DNA of 64,000 bases from Lantana camara (GCA_037501455.1 CM074857.1:102767501-102831500), one strand, 5' to 3'; positions 34,111 through 46,081 are shown, counted from the first letter of the stretch. The notes: generated by a model not told the origin, from the sequence alone. Made by a program: numbers and translations.

Positions 34111-36108
34111 GATGAGATGTACAGTATGTGCTTGGAAATAGTGCTTTAATTTTTGGATTGCAAAGATCAAGGCCAAACACATCTTCTCGTCGGAGAGTAC
34201 TTCAGCTCATTTGGCATCATGGTTCTACTTAGGTAGTACAAAGAACTTTTCTTTCCCGCGTCGTTTTCTTGGGCGAGTAAGGCTCCCACGGATCGTTCTT
34301 GAGCTGCGATGTAGAGAATCAATGGTCGTCCCGGAGTAGGTGCGACCAAGACAGGTGGCCTCATCAGGTACGCCTTTATGCTCTCGAAGGCTTTATGGCA
34401 CGCTTCATCCCATTCGAAGAGAACACCTTTCTTCATAAGCCGACTGAATGGTTGACACCGGTCGACCAGATTCGAGATGAATCTTCGGATATAAGCCAAT
34501 TTTCCTTGCAAGCTCTTCAGGTCATGAATATCTCGAGGTGGTGGCATTTTCAAGATTGCATCTATCTATGCTTGTTCGATTTCAATGCGTCGATGGCGGA
34601 CGATGAAGCCGAGGAATTTTCCTGATGAAACTCCGAAAGCACACTTGAGCGGATTCATCAGGAGTTGGTACCTTCTTAATCGTTCGAAGATCATCCTTAA
34701 GTCTTGTAGATGATCCTCTCGTTTCTTAGACTTCACCACCAAGTCGTCCATATAGCATTCGATATTTTTGTGAAGTAAATCATCGAAGATTTTCTGCATC
34801 GCCCTTTGATACGTGGAACCTGCGTTCTTCAAACCGAAAGGCATCACTTTGTAGCAGTATATCCCTTTAGGGGTGTGAGATGCCGTTAACTCTTCATCTT
34901 CAGGTGCCATTCGTATTTGATTATACCCTGACGAGCCGTCCATGAAGGAAAGAGCTTCGTGGCAGTGGAAAATCATCTTTCGGGCAAGCAATATTTAGGT
35001 CTCTGAAGTCGACACATACTCTAATCTACCCATTTTTCTTCCTTATCGGCACTATGCTAGAGATCTACGTGGGATACTTCACTTCCCGAATGAACCCGAC
35101 TTCGATGAGCTTGTTTACCTCGGCTTCGATTAAAGGAACTAAGTCCGGTCGGAATCGTCGCTGAGCTTGTTTCACAGGACGAGCGCCTTTTTTCACGGAG
35201 AGGTGATGTACTGCAACTTTCGGATTCAGCCCCGACATTTCTTTGTAGGACCATGCAAACACATCCCTGAATTCGAGTAAGAGTTCCACATAGGCTTTCT
35301 CCTCGTCGTCGGTTAATAAGGCGTTGATGTAGGTTGGGCGCGGATCATCAGCGTTGCCTAAGTTGACTTCTTTGAGATCGTCCACGGTTGCCTTAACTCC
35401 TTCTTCAAGCTCAGGTGGCGCGTCTTCGGCATCCTCTTCTATTGAAACTTCTTCGGACGAGGTGATATGGTAAGACGACGCCACACTTTCTCTATCTTCT
35501 TCGTTTTTGGTTTTATCACGTGTGAAGATGATCGTCTCCCACCTAGCTTTCAGCATCTTATCGCATGAGATAATCAAATTGGAGTACCATTTCATACGAG
35601 ACGGAACTGCACTTTGAAGCTTTGGGAAGCATCGTGCCTTTCGTCTTCTCAACCAGTGACTGACTTTGGCTCCTTTGGGCGGGCTGATCCTATCAAAGAC
35701 CGACCTCCGCCGAATCTTTCTTCCATTCTTATCAAAAGCATCTTCGGTTGATGAGAGCTCTTCAGATATATAGTTATTTGTTGCTCTATTGATGGCGATT
35801 CGAACAGGGCTTTGCGCGGTAAATCCGAGTCCTACTCGCGAGTTTGGGACGACATTGCCATCTTCTTTTGACGACCTCGACTTTGTTTCTTTTATCTTGG
35901 CCGTTGGAATGAGTTTTCCCAGCTTTGACTTCTCTTGTGGGTTATACCCGGCTTTGACTAGAAGTTTATATGCTTTAGGATCATACTCCTTTGCATTTTG
36001 GAGTTTGGTTGCTTCCCCGTGCTCTATTTTATTTCCTTGAGTCGGACGAACGAATCCATTGAGTGGTGGAGAAGAAGGATTCACAACATCTAGTTTGGTG
36101 AGGGGCAA
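34111..36108 (-). pseudogene. Gypsy-B reverse transcriptase and RNase H (deletion, stops)
   Basis: On the minus strand a long N-terminal spacer (36108-35300) leads to RT: FRDVFAWSYKEMSGL, KQAQRRFRPDLVPLIEAEV, then TAG codons at KYPT-stop (35067-35065, tryptophan expected) and KKNG-stop, then CVDFRDLN and ACPKDDFPLP. Immediately afterwards the reading frame jumps to HEALSFMDGSSGYNQ; the segment between, present in other Tat RTs, is missing, so a few dozen bases are deleted near 34975. MPFGLKNAGSTYQR and ECYMDDLVVKSKK (YMDD rather than YVDD) follow. A TAG at 34568-34566 and a frameshift near 34170 break RNase H. Confidence 0.87.
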
Positions 36109-36117
36109 TGTCAGCCC

Positions 36118-37062
36118 TTATAGTGCCTCGGACTTTGTAAGTGATGATCCGCCCTTCTTTTGGCAGCCGATCAAAGTTGAGGCTTTGACTTGGTTTTCAC
36201 CATAAACTTCTTTTCCTTTGTTTTCTTTCACTTTCTCACGGTAGTACTTTGCATCGGCAAAGTGGGCTTCTGCCTCGATGAAAGGTTTACTATCTCCAAA
36301 AACCTTCTTTATCACACCCTCCCGGCAGTCCTTGAAATATTGATGCCAAGTAGATGGGACAACGTCATTTTCATGTAACCAGGGTCGTCCTAGAAGCATG
36401 TTGTATGAAGTTTTGGCATCTATGACATGAAACAGTGCGCTTGACGTCATGTCTTCTACCAACAGTTTTAGTCGAATGATACCGAGGGCTCTTTCTCCTC
36501 CCTGGTTGAAGCCCTGGATCATCAGACGGCTGCTTGCTAGTTCTTCCTTCAAGATTCCTAACTCGTTCATCACTCTCAAAGGCAATATATTGACTACAGA
36601 GCCTCCATCGACGAGCATTTTATTCACCTTTTGTTCGCGGGTATAACCTGTCACGAACAGTGGCTTGTTGTGAGGCTTTGAACCGAGTAGCAAATCTTCG
36701 TCGGAAAAGGTCATGGCTGCCAGGCATTCATTTTCTTTAGAGTGAGGTTCTCTGGGAACCTCTTCTTCATTTATCATCAGGCAAGTTACAGCATTGGACG
36801 TCGCGCTAACATCTTCGAGTGCGATCTTTCCTTGTCGTGCCAACTGCATCACTTTATCCTTGAATATAAAGCAATCGTGGATTGGGTGTCCGAGCAGACG
36901 ATGATACTTCCAATACTTTGGATCTTCAGTCTTTCCGGCTTCATTGGGCCTCTTCATTTCGGGTAATTCGATGAGCTTTGCTTTGAGCAGGTCGTCGAAA
37001 ATTCCGGAGACATCAGAGTCTTTAAATGGGTATTCCTTGGCTTGCATTTCGGCTAAGGACAA
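36118..37062 (-). pseudogene. Gypsy-B gag C-terminus and aspartic protease
   Basis: The frame of 314 codons begins [15 protein letters not shown] and includes CCHC-like YHRLLGHPIHDCFIFKDKV, the zinc-knuckle relic typical of Tat elements. The protease follows with KMLVDGGSVVNILPL; D-G-G in the active-site loop is common in this lineage. TSYNMLLGRPWLHEN closes the domain. It is separated from gag upstream by a frameshift near 37070-37060 and from the RT spacer by an in-frame TAA at 36120-36118. Confidence 0.82.
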
Positions 37063-38363
37063 TTTTTTGAATGTTCTTTCTTGGGGGCTTCCTTTCTTTC
37101 GTCCGCCTTGTCGTTTGTCTTAGCCCGAAATTTGACAGGAATTGCATTCATTGCCATGGACTCTTTGGCTTGTGGTTTGGTGAAGGGTTTGCCCCCTTTC
37201 CTGAAATCTTGCTTTTCCCTAGGCCTACGGAATTCTTGGACGGGCAGTCCTTCGACTCCAATAGCGATCATGCTCAACTCCATATCATGTGCCCGAGTAG
37301 CGAGCTCTTCGAACGACTTGGGCTGAATTCCTTGGAGAATGTAGCGGAGACCCCAATGCATCCCTTAAATACACATTTCAATTGTTGAAGCCTCTGATAG
37401 CCGATCTTTGCAATTTAGACTAAGGTTTCTCCACCGATTGATGTAGTCGATAACGGGCTCTTCTTTCCATTGTCGGGAGTTGGTGAGTTTGATCATGCTA
37501 ATTGTCCGACGAATGCTGTAGAAGCGATTGAGGAATTCTTGCTCGAGTTGTCCCCAACTATCGATCGAGTCCGCTTCTAAGTCCGTGTACCAGTCGAAGA
37601 CATTTCCTTTTAGTGATCGAGCGAATTGCTTGACTAGGTGATCCCCGTAAGTTCCGACATTATTTCACGTCTCGATGAAGTGAGCTACGTGTTGCTTAGG
37701 ATTGCCTTTGCCATCAAACTGCTGGAATTTGGGAGGTTGATAACCAATCAGCATCTTCAAGTTATCGATTCTTTGGGTGTAGGGCTTGGAGTAGACCAAG
37801 GATGATTTGGAGCCTACCTCGATCTTGTCTTTGATTGTCCCCATGATGAACTCCTTCAATTGCTCTACCGGGATAAGTCCGTCCGATGAAACTTGAAATT
37901 CTTTAGCTGAAGTCTTCTCAGTTCCACTTGATTGAGCTTTTGTTGGAGTTTGAGACTCTTCTTGCTCATTCGAACGCTTCCCCTTCACTTGGCTAGCATT
38001 GTCACCGTCTACTCTGTCCATCAACTTTGAAATGCGAGAGTCTTGCTCTTCAACATGCTTGGAGAGTCCCTCGATGACCTTTGTCAGATTTACAAGTTGT
38101 TCTTCTATAGTTGTTGCACTTGTCGTCATGGTGGGCGCAAAACTTGAAGAACTTGAACGAGGGGTGGACGAGGCCGAGTCGTCTTCTTCGCCTTCACTTT
38201 CGTAGCTGAGAATTCGAACGTTCTTTCCATCACTTTGGAGGGATCGAGCTTTCCCGGAAGACGTCTGCTCTTTCTTAGACATACTTCTTGTCACAACGAC
38301 GAAGCTTTCGGCAACAAGTTTGGAGATGATAGCCTCGAGATCGACGATCTTGTTGTTGGCCAT
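37053..38363 (-). pseudogene. Gypsy-B gag (two in-frame stops)
   Basis: The start at 38363 (MANNKIVDLEAIISKLV) is preferred over 38423, which would begin inside the presumed primer-binding region. A Ser/Thr/Gln-rich N-terminus with a coiled coil leads to the gag core: PPKFQQFDGKGNPKQHVAHF, then (after a TGA at 37667-37665) GDHLVKQFARSLKGNVFDWY and EQEFLNRFY. A TAA follows near 37368, then [23 protein letters not shown] and a basic tail. All segments are in one frame up to 37053. The product would form the particle shell. Confidence 0.85.
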
Positions 38364-38432
38364 TTCGTGCTTCAAGTTTGTTGAGTAGGAGGAGATGAGA
38401 GGTAGAGAAGTCCCACTGGGCATGCCAAAATT

Positions 38433-39575
38433 TGTAATATAATTTCCGTGATAATTAAATAATTAAACACAAGAAAATAATCACAAATAAATTTTATTGA
38501 TTTATTTGAATTTTGCGGGTACAATCTCTAATTTATTCCTCTGATTCTTCCTACAAGAATTTGTTGAAGGTTTGAAACGCCTTTGTTGACTTTGGAGTTT
38601 CGATCTTCCGTTGGATTTGATTTGCTTCTTTGATAACGTTAATCGCGGGTCTTTCGACTTAATCACGAACTAAATGCCTTGATTTGATGAACACCAAAGA
38701 ACACGCCGATGAACACCTTTGATATTGATTTGAGTTTGAATTGAATTTGTTGAGGAGCAACGCCGAAATCTGGATTTGATGCTTTGATTGCGGATTGAAC
38801 GCCTCAGTTTGTTGACTTTCTCGAAGAACACGCTTGGAGCACCTTCGAATTTGATTTGAGAAAAACGCCGGATTCGCAGACTTGACGCCTTGTTGCGGAT
38901 CAGACGCTTCGATTTGGTTGATTTCCACGAAGAACGCGAAGAACACGCTTGAATCTTGCTTTGATCTTTGAGGAGAGCAACACCGAAACACCACTTCGAT
39001 GCCTTGATGCCGGATCAAACGCCGTTGATCCTGACTTCTACGAAGAACGCCGTTGAAGATGCCGAAGAACACCGAAGATGCTGAAGAACACCAGAGAGCT
39101 TCTTTCTCTTGCTTTGTGGCTTGTTCCTTTGCTTCTCCAAGTTGTGTGAATTGTGTTGTAGAATGCCTCTATTTATAGGCGTAGGGTGGAACTTGTGATA
39201 ATTATCCCTTAATTAATTAATTCATTTATTAAAGGGATAATATCAAGTTTAGTTATTTATTTATTACTTTAATATAAATTTATATTAAAGAAAATAAATA
39301 AATGACATATGTCTTGACTTGATTGGTGATCACCATTTGAATTGCAAGGCTTGATTTGATTGGTCGGAACACCTCAATTTTGACACATGTCAATACTTGA
39401 TTTGATGACAAAATAAATATTAAAATTATCAAATAAATCAATTTATTTAAATATTTTATGGATTTTAATTTAATATTTATCCAAAAAATATAAAAATAGA
39501 ATGAATTAAATTTGATAATTAATATTCAATTTCATATGTGTCACATTTTAATTCGACGAAAATAATTCGTCTACA
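38433..39575 (-). repeat. Gypsy-B 5' LTR
   Basis: 1,143 bp. The minus strand begins TGTAGACGAATT and ends ATATTACA. It lacks about 36 bp near 39326 and about 10 bp near 38827 that are present in the other LTR. The putative primer-binding site is just below 38433 (minus strand TTGGCATGCCCAGTGGGA); I cannot assign its tRNA. Confidence 0.92.
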
Positions 39576-39626
39576 ATATGTCAATTGTTGTTTAAGTAAT
39601 AATATAATAAGATTATAACCTGACCG

Positions 39627-39628
<2 letters not shown>

Positions 39629-39682
<54 letters not shown>
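39629..39682. repeat. (AT)n microsatellite
   Basis: About 27 AT dinucleotides without interruption. Confidence 0.95.
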
Positions 39683-39688
<6 letters not shown>

Positions 39689-39880
39689 ATTATATTTATA
39701 AAGTATGGAATTATTAATTTTTTGTGAATTTTACATGTTAATAATTTTGCAATGATTCATAAATATGATGTATGAAAAATGTAACAAAATGGTTTATGAT
39801 AAGGCACTTAAGTTCTCAACCATTTACATAAAGATATTATATCCAATGTGGGTCCTTAAAGTTAATTTAATTAAAATAAA

Positions 39881-40735
39881 GACAAAAATGCAAATTTGGT
39901 CGGATAAGTTTTCAATTTTGGCAATTTAATCCTGTTCGATTCAAAATTTATAATTAAGTCTTGTAAGTTTATAATTTTGACAATTTTGGTCCTATCCGTT
40001 TCGAAATTTGCAATTAAGTCTTGTAAGTTCTAAAATTTTGTAATTTGTGTCCGATTTTCGTAGGAAAATTGATTAGTTGCCGGAATTGGCCACGTGACTC
40101 ATTTCTTTGCTGATTTGACGGGATGACATGATAGAAATATTTGACTTGTATAAAAAAATTATTATACATATGGCATATCTAATAAAAGGAAATTTAAATA
40201 AAAAAACATAATTATATTTGAATGAAAATGTCGTGTCGTCCAACGGAGCCTATAAGAAGGTAACTCGCTTAAACAGCTGACTCCTTTTCAATAGAAAATA
40301 ATAGCCAAACCAACCCAACTAGCTAGTCAATCTCAGATATCTTATTAGCCAGTAAATTGGAGAGGGACGACTACGGTCCCACGAAAATCTCTACGTACTT
40401 GTCCCAATTCAGGACAAGTGAGATCTTCCGGTTTGCATGCATGGGAGCAGCAACTCAAACAAAGAAGAGTCTATCACGGTCTGAATTCAGGCACTACACG
40501 CGTCGTCTAAATTTGGACATAAATTGCAAAATTTTAAAACTTACAAAATTTAATTATAAATTTTGAAACGGATAGGACCAAAATTGCCAAAATTTAAAAC
40601 TTATAGGACCTATGATGCACAAACACGGATACATCGATATGAATACGACACGATACGAACACGACGACACGGATTTTTTAAAAAATTTAGGACACAACAC
40701 GGCTCCGACACGACTATATTATATATAAATAAATA

Positions 40736-40774
<39 letters not shown>

Positions 40775-41332
40775 TATAAAATAAAATATTATAAAAATAT
40801 TCAATATTACGAACTTAAAGAACATAATTGCATAAATTATTTTCCAATTCAACATTAAAACCATTGCAAATAATTTTAATACATTTTTTATATAATGATA
40901 TTTTGAAAAATAAATAAATTTAAATTAATATTATACATCTTTTAGTAAATTTATATAATTATTTTTTAAAAAAATTTATGTTGTCAAATATTCAAGAAAA
41001 TAAATTAAAAATTATTTTTTTTTTTTTTGAATTTTTTGTGTCTGAGTGTCGGACACGTTTGGAGCCGTGTCCGAACTGTGTCGGACACATGTCCGCATTG
41101 TGTCCGAGCCGTGTCCCTAACGTGTCGGATTTTTTTTTAATTTTTGGACACATTTTGCCGTGTTAGACACGTGTCGGTGCCGTGTTGGAGCCGTGTCCGT
41201 GTCTGACACTGCATTGGGTGAATTTTCGGAGTATCCGTGCATTATAGTATAGGACTTAATTACAAACTTTGAAATGAACAGGACTAAATTGCTAAAATTA
41301 CAAACTTACTAGATTAAAATTGCATTTTTGCC
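39881..41332. mobile_element. Mutator-like MITE with 9-bp target duplication
   Basis: The ends GACAAAAATGCAAATTTGGTC and, inverted, GGCAAAAATGCAATTTTAATC are followed inward by long inverted sequence (TTTTGGCAATTTAATCCTGTTC type). TAAAATAAA flanks both sides (39872-39880 and 41333-41341), a 9-bp duplication typical of Mutator-like elements. No coding capacity. About 800 bp once the nested element at 40610-41247 is removed. Confidence 0.8.
40610..41247. mobile_element. hAT-like MITE nested in the preceding element
   Basis: The inverted ends are CTATGATGCACAAACACGGATAC-like and CTATAATGCACGGATAC, flanked by perfect 8-bp TATAGGAC duplications (40602-40609 and 41248-41255), typical of hAT insertion. 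Sub-terminal regions hold many GTGTCGGACAC / CCGTGTCC words in both orientations (41038-41215), as in transposase-binding regions. The middle is AT-rich and non-coding. Confidence 0.85.
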
Positions 41333-41377
41333 TAAAATAAATCTAATTCACAAACTATATATCAAACACATTATATT

Positions 41378-41684
41378 CACTAGTAATTCCGCACACTCTA
41401 TACGTGTGCAAAGAAAAATTATTATTAGTTAAATATATTAAATTAAATTATTTATTTTAATGTAAATTTAATAATTGTATACTAATAGGAAATAGTTAAA
41501 ATATAAATTCAAAAAAATAAAAAAATGAGAATGAAAATGGGGTGAGAGAAAAGTAGAAATAATAAGTCAATGAACACGTTCCGCATATGATGGAGAAAAA
41601 TAAATAAATTAAATAAAAAGAAATTAGAGACCAAATCCAAAAAGATTACCTTTAACTCTCGCGCTTAATAACAGAGTATAGATA
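41378..41684. repeat. Short dispersed repeat, copy 2
   Basis: Starts CACTAGTAATTCCGCACACTC and ends GCTTAATAACAGAGTATAGATA-like, matching both ends of 25308-25724 with a shorter, diverged interior. Confidence 0.5.
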
Positions 41685-42022
41685 ATAATTTGTTCCACAC
41701 TTCTCAAACACACCACATACTTTTTTTAATAAAAAATAAACAAAAAAGCATAATCAAAATTCAAAAATTTCGACACATGCTTGATAAAATGTCTTCTCGA
41801 TCGCTCTATTAAATTTCTCTAAATTCTTAAAAATTATAATCTATTTTTGTTTATCAAAATGTACTGTGATAGAGAGAAGGAGAGTTAACACAATTATTCA
41901 TAAGAATAGATATAAACTTCTTTATATATACTCATACATATATTTATAATTTCTTTTATGAATTACACATATAAATATATATGCACCGTGCACGTATATT
42001 TTACACACACACACATATATAT
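41685..42022. other. AT-rich intergenic stretch
   Basis: I see no gene, only AT-rich sequence and a short CA/TA dinucleotide tract (42002-42027). Confidence 0.5.
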
Positions 42023-42027
42023 ATATT

Positions 42028-43384
42028 TGATAGGTCGTTTATTTACCAATTATTGAGCTTACAATTGTGATATTTTATTACATGATTTGGTTTAATAGTG
42101 GACTATTAATTGGTTTAATATTTCCCTTGTAGGAAATCATTTCTCGCATGAATTTGAGGAAATTGGGTTGAATTGGGCTACAATTCCTTTAGCTTCAAAT
42201 CAAGCCCACGACCCCGTTAGCAAGAAGCCCAAGTCCTTATTGGTAGGCCACATTTATGAAAGAATCCCACAAACTCAAGCCCTGATGTTGATGAGGATTA
42301 TTGGCGTTACAGAAGTTCAACATATTCTTGGAGATTTATTGTGCCACTTAATGGAGTTAGTGGCAATAATGATTATTGAACGTGGAAGGGAGTAGTGGAG
42401 GAGAAAGTTCAGCCCCTTTACACTACAAAAGCACGAAGCAGCCGCTGGAGACAAGACACACTATCAATCTCATACACAAAGGCACGCAGCAGTGGTTCTT
42501 GTTTGTTCGGGAAGAGTACCAATAGCTAGTTTTATTCTCTTTTCCTAATTTATTATGTTGATTTTATTTCAACAGTTGTTTGTTCAATTCAGTATGAGTA
42601 GCTAGGTTTCGTTTATAGTCGGGATTTTCCAAGCATGCTTTAGATGTTGTGAGACAATTTCTTTTGGTTGATTAATTCAAGTTATCTGTTTTATTTCCGA
42701 TTTCATGTCATTGAGTGTTGTTCAATTCTTTGATTAGTGCACGAATCCTAGAGTTATCAACACACATACAGCTAGTTAATCTATTTAGTGGAGTTAGCCG
42801 GATAATTAACAAAGTGGCAATCAACATTAGGTTGTTGAGTTCGGCTGAATTTTGTGTTGTGGAATAATTCGGTCTAATTAGGCGAAGTAGGAGTTTCTAC
42901 TAAGTCGGTTAGGGTTAGTGTTTCTTTAGCTCGTAAAGCAACTAGTTAATTGAATCTTTGAAGGAGTTTCTGATAAGGTTATTAGCTAGTTAGGGAATAA
43001 TTTTTAGGAGTTTCTTTAGATTATTCTAAAAATAAGGTAATTGGTAACTATGTCTAGCCTAACGATAAATTAATCACCCTATCCGTGATCATAGTCTAAT
43101 GCATGCGTAGGGAAATCCCGGCTATTTGATTCCCACTGAATTTGTCCTAGTTTAATTTACATCTCAATTTAGTTCAGTTAAATTGTCGTTTGTTTATTTA
43201 GTTAAATTCATTATTAGTATAATCAAATCTCAAAACCCCCCATTTTAATTGTTTGTTCATTTCCTTAGTATATAAAAGTTACAATTTCACCCGATCCTCG
43301 TGGATCGATACCCATTGCCATTATTTTACAATTTAATCGTGTGCAATATTTGGGATTTATTTTTGGTGGCTTCGACACCCATCA
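42028..43384 (+). mobile_element. Solo LTR S1
   Basis: Runs TGATAGGTCG...ACACCCATCA and is flanked by perfect ATATT duplications (42023-42027 and 43385-43389). Near the 3' end are TATATAAAAG (about 43270), CTCGTGGATCGATACCC and GGCTTCGACACCC. The last two words match the end of the solo LTR at 57815-59591 and are commonly seen at LTR 3' ends in plants. The open frame at 42168-42395 has no recognisable domain. Confidence 0.85.
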
Positions 43385-43389
43385 ATATT

Positions 43390-43677
43390 CACAAATTATA
43401 AATTATTATATAAATAAATGCATCGTAACCGTTTGTACTTTAGTTTTTTAGAGTCTATTCGCGTCCAAGTATCATATCTATTAACCTTATATTTTTACCT
43501 ACCACATCATTTATTCATTCTAATAAATTATATCCCAGGACAATATCAATAGAGTTCTCAATACTTTTAGTTATTTTATTTATTTCACATAAAAAAAAAA
43601 AGAAAGAAGTAATATTTATATTAAGATCCGAGCTTATGAGTTCAAAAGCACAAAAAAAAAAAAAAAAAAAAAAAAAA
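43390..43677. other. AT-rich intergenic stretch with poly(A) run
   Basis: No gene. A run of about 25 A lies at 43652-43677. The sequence at 43500-43575 (CATTTATTCATTCTAAT...ACAATATCAATA) recurs diverged at 45346-45420. Confidence 0.5.
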
Positions 43678-44144
43678 GAGAGTTGCTATTATCCAATATT
43701 TGTTTTAATACAATTTTCCCACCTACTATATTTATTCAGTTTAACTTATTTTTTTTTTTAATTTAGAGAGTGTTTTTATTTTAAATAATTACCTCAAATT
43801 ATTTTCAAAAGAAATTATAACATGGAATACATGCTTATGAAATTAAATTTCATAAATCAATTTATAATTAAAATGCTCTTAACTTGGTGTATTAATATAT
43901 TTATTTTTTACTATCACGTTTTAATATACCTATTATGTTGTTTGAGATAATTATTTAAAACTCAAATACTCTCTAAATTAATAAATTATCATTGAAGTTT
44001 AAAAACATTAAATAAATAAATTAAAATTTATTTACAATAAAAGTTCTATCTTTTTTTTCGATTTTGTGTCAAACTAAACTGACTAAATATAATAGGTGGA
44101 AAATTCGTATTAAAAACAAAAATGGTATACTGATAACAACTCTA
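43678..44144. mobile_element. Fold-back MITE
   Basis: The left half (43678-43860) and right half (43930-44144) are inverted copies: AGAGTTGCTATTATC against AGAGTTGTTATCAGT, then CCACCTACTATATTTATTCAG against CCACCTATTATATTTAGTCAG-like, then AGAGAGTGTTTTTATTTTAAA-like. No coding capacity; no clear target duplication because the flanks are homopolymeric. Confidence 0.75.
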
Positions 44145-44464
44145 TTTTTTTTAACTAATAGTTTCATATCTTTCCAAAATGACTTAAAACATTGATTTTG
44201 GTCAAAAGAATCAAAGTGAGACTTATTATTAATTTTAGGGACTTAAATGACATTTTTAAAAAATCGAGGACTAAAACGATACAAAGTTGAAACTTTTGGG
44301 ACTATTTTAGAACTATAAATACTAAAATGACCGAAATACCCTTAAGTAAGGTAAAAAGTTCATTAGAATTTGGTTAGAAAGACTTTAGTAAGAGGAATTA
44401 TTAACTTTAGGGACTTAATTATCACTTTTGGAACATTGAGAATTAAAGTGGCACAAAACTCTAA

Positions 44465-45272
44465 GGGCGAGTTTAATTTAGTGGTTAGGAAACCATTGAA
44501 AGACGGTTAGGAAATATAAAAATTCTGGGTATATAACAAAGATTTCTATTTACTTTAGTTGATAAGCTTCCGTTTAAATAGCCTTAATTTCTCATATTTT
44601 TACTTTTCTATTTTATGATCATTATCTTTCCATAGTTGTTCTTATCTTATTTCACTAAAATAGCGCTACTGATATCTAAATATCCTATGCATATTGACGT
44701 TTTTTTACTAACCACATCTCCCACATGCTTGACTTTTAAATGAAATTTTATAAATAATAGTAATTAATGATGCCCAACAATTAATAATAAAATTATAAAT
44801 AATAATAATTAAATGTACTTAGCTATTAATAGTAATATTTTTTTCCATTTTTGGATACATAGCTATTAATAATAATATTTTTCGGTCAAAATTAATAACA
44901 AATTTTTGAAAAGCAGATTTGTTCTTAGATAATGTCGCGGAGAGCAACTGTTGTAGAAGAAAAGCAGATTTGTTCTTAAATTTGGGAATTGGAGGGAGAA
45001 GAAAAACACTGGAAAAATTATGCGGGAAAGTAAAACAGAAAATTTTTTGAGCGAATTATGAGGAAATAAAGGGGTATTACCGTAAAAATATCTCTTCCAG
45101 AAAAAGTGGGGTATTTAGCGGCTATTTTCAATCCAGATTAAATACTCAACTTTTTTCCTTCTTAAACTCGGGGCTCCAAGAAAAGAGCAGATTTCTTTTC
45201 TGTTAAAGTAAAACGTAGAATATGGGTCTTTATTTTACCAAAACCCCTTATTCTGCTAAAGTAAACTCGCCC
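44465..45272. mobile_element. PIF/Harbinger-like MITE
   Basis: The inverted ends GGGCGAGTTTAATTTAG and GGGCGAGTTTACTTTAG are flanked by TAA (44462-44464 and 45273-45275), the 3-bp duplication typical of PIF/Harbinger elements. 808 bp, non-coding. Internal sequence includes two copies of AAAGCAGATTTGTTCTTA (about 44914 and 44961). Confidence 0.8.
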
Positions 45273-45275
45273 TAA

Positions 45276-45675
45276 TATTTATATTATAGTTTGAGATTGC
45301 AATTATCACTCAATTTCCCATCAAATCTCAATCTCTTCATATAAATCATTTATTCATCCTAATCTAATAAGATTATATTTCATCACAATATCAATAAAAT
45401 TTCCCACAAATATATCTCAGTAAAATTTTCAATAATATATAATTTTGGCCAAAAAATCATAGCCCAACAAAGAAATATTATGTGAGTTTGAGGAAACATT
45501 CTATGAATATTTTAAAAGTATCATAAATGTTCATATATACTATAATTATTATATTTACAAGAAAGCGTGAATATAATTAGTTAATTAAGAAAATCTAAAT
45601 GCTAGTTTTCTTACTTTTCTATATACTTCGACACCATACGTAATTAATCCTTGTTTTTAATCATACTTTCCTTAC
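45276..45675. other. Intergenic sequence upstream of the NAC gene
   Basis: AT-rich, no gene seen. Confidence 0.45.
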
Positions 45676-45680
45676 GGAGA

Positions 45681-45690
45681 ATATATAAAC
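45681..45690 (+). promoter_or_regulatory. TATA box of the NAC gene
   Basis: ATATATAAAC in the context GGAGAATATATAAACAAATT, about 390 bp upstream of the NAC start codon, giving a 5' leader of roughly 360 nt or a leader with an unseen intron. Confidence 0.5.
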
Positions 45691-46081
45691 AAATTGTTCT
45701 TAACTTCTATCCCTTAAATACGAACTGTATATAGCCATAGGTGGGAGACTGTTGAACTATTGAAGCAATGCATGCGAAACAAGTTGTCTTCATTCATACA
45801 GACACGTCGACCCTCAACTCCTAACATCACGTGTTGTTCAGGTGCGCCGCAATCCCAGGAAAAGCTTCAGATAAACAAAAACAAGAGGGAAATTAAAAGG
45901 GAAGATCGTATATATATATTTCTTGTCGTAGCCTGCCTCTTCAAGAATCTGGTAATCTGTTCTTTACTTTCGCATCGCCATCTTTACCCTACTCAAGCAA
46001 GCATATTCCGCCACTACTCTTTCCAGAAACGTGGAGAAAGTAAAAATCGGTTCCTTTGATATATTTAGTTGAAGAGAGATC

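Larger units (their letters stand above)
23963..39575 (-). mobile_element. Gypsy-B: Tat-type Ty3/gypsy retrotransposon carrying a PMD gene
   Basis: LTRs at 38433-39575 (5') and 23963-25155 (3'), both TGTAATAT...GTCTACA on the plus strand. Perfect target duplication ATATG at 23958-23962 and 39576-39580. Minus-strand order: gag, protease, RT/RNase H, archaeal-type RNase H and integrase. On the plus strand, between the 3' LTR and integrase, lies a spliced plant mobile domain gene. Total 15.6 kb, including a 1.9-kb solo Copia-A LTR. LTRs are near-identical apart from a few indels (about 36 and 10 bp), so it is fairly young. Pol has multiple stops, frameshifts and an RT deletion, so this copy was probably mobilised in trans or decayed quickly. 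Confidence 0.95.

Noticed and set aside
33031..35800. Plus-strand open frames opposite Gypsy-B pol
   Set aside because: Shadows of the well-supported minus-strand RNase H, integrase and RT.
42168..42395. 75-codon protein in solo LTR S1
   Set aside because: Entirely within an LTR bounded by target duplications; no domain.
45772..46059. Upstream coding region before the NAC start codon
   Set aside because: A 95-codon frame without similarity, lying in the presumed NAC leader; at most an upstream ORF, not a gene.
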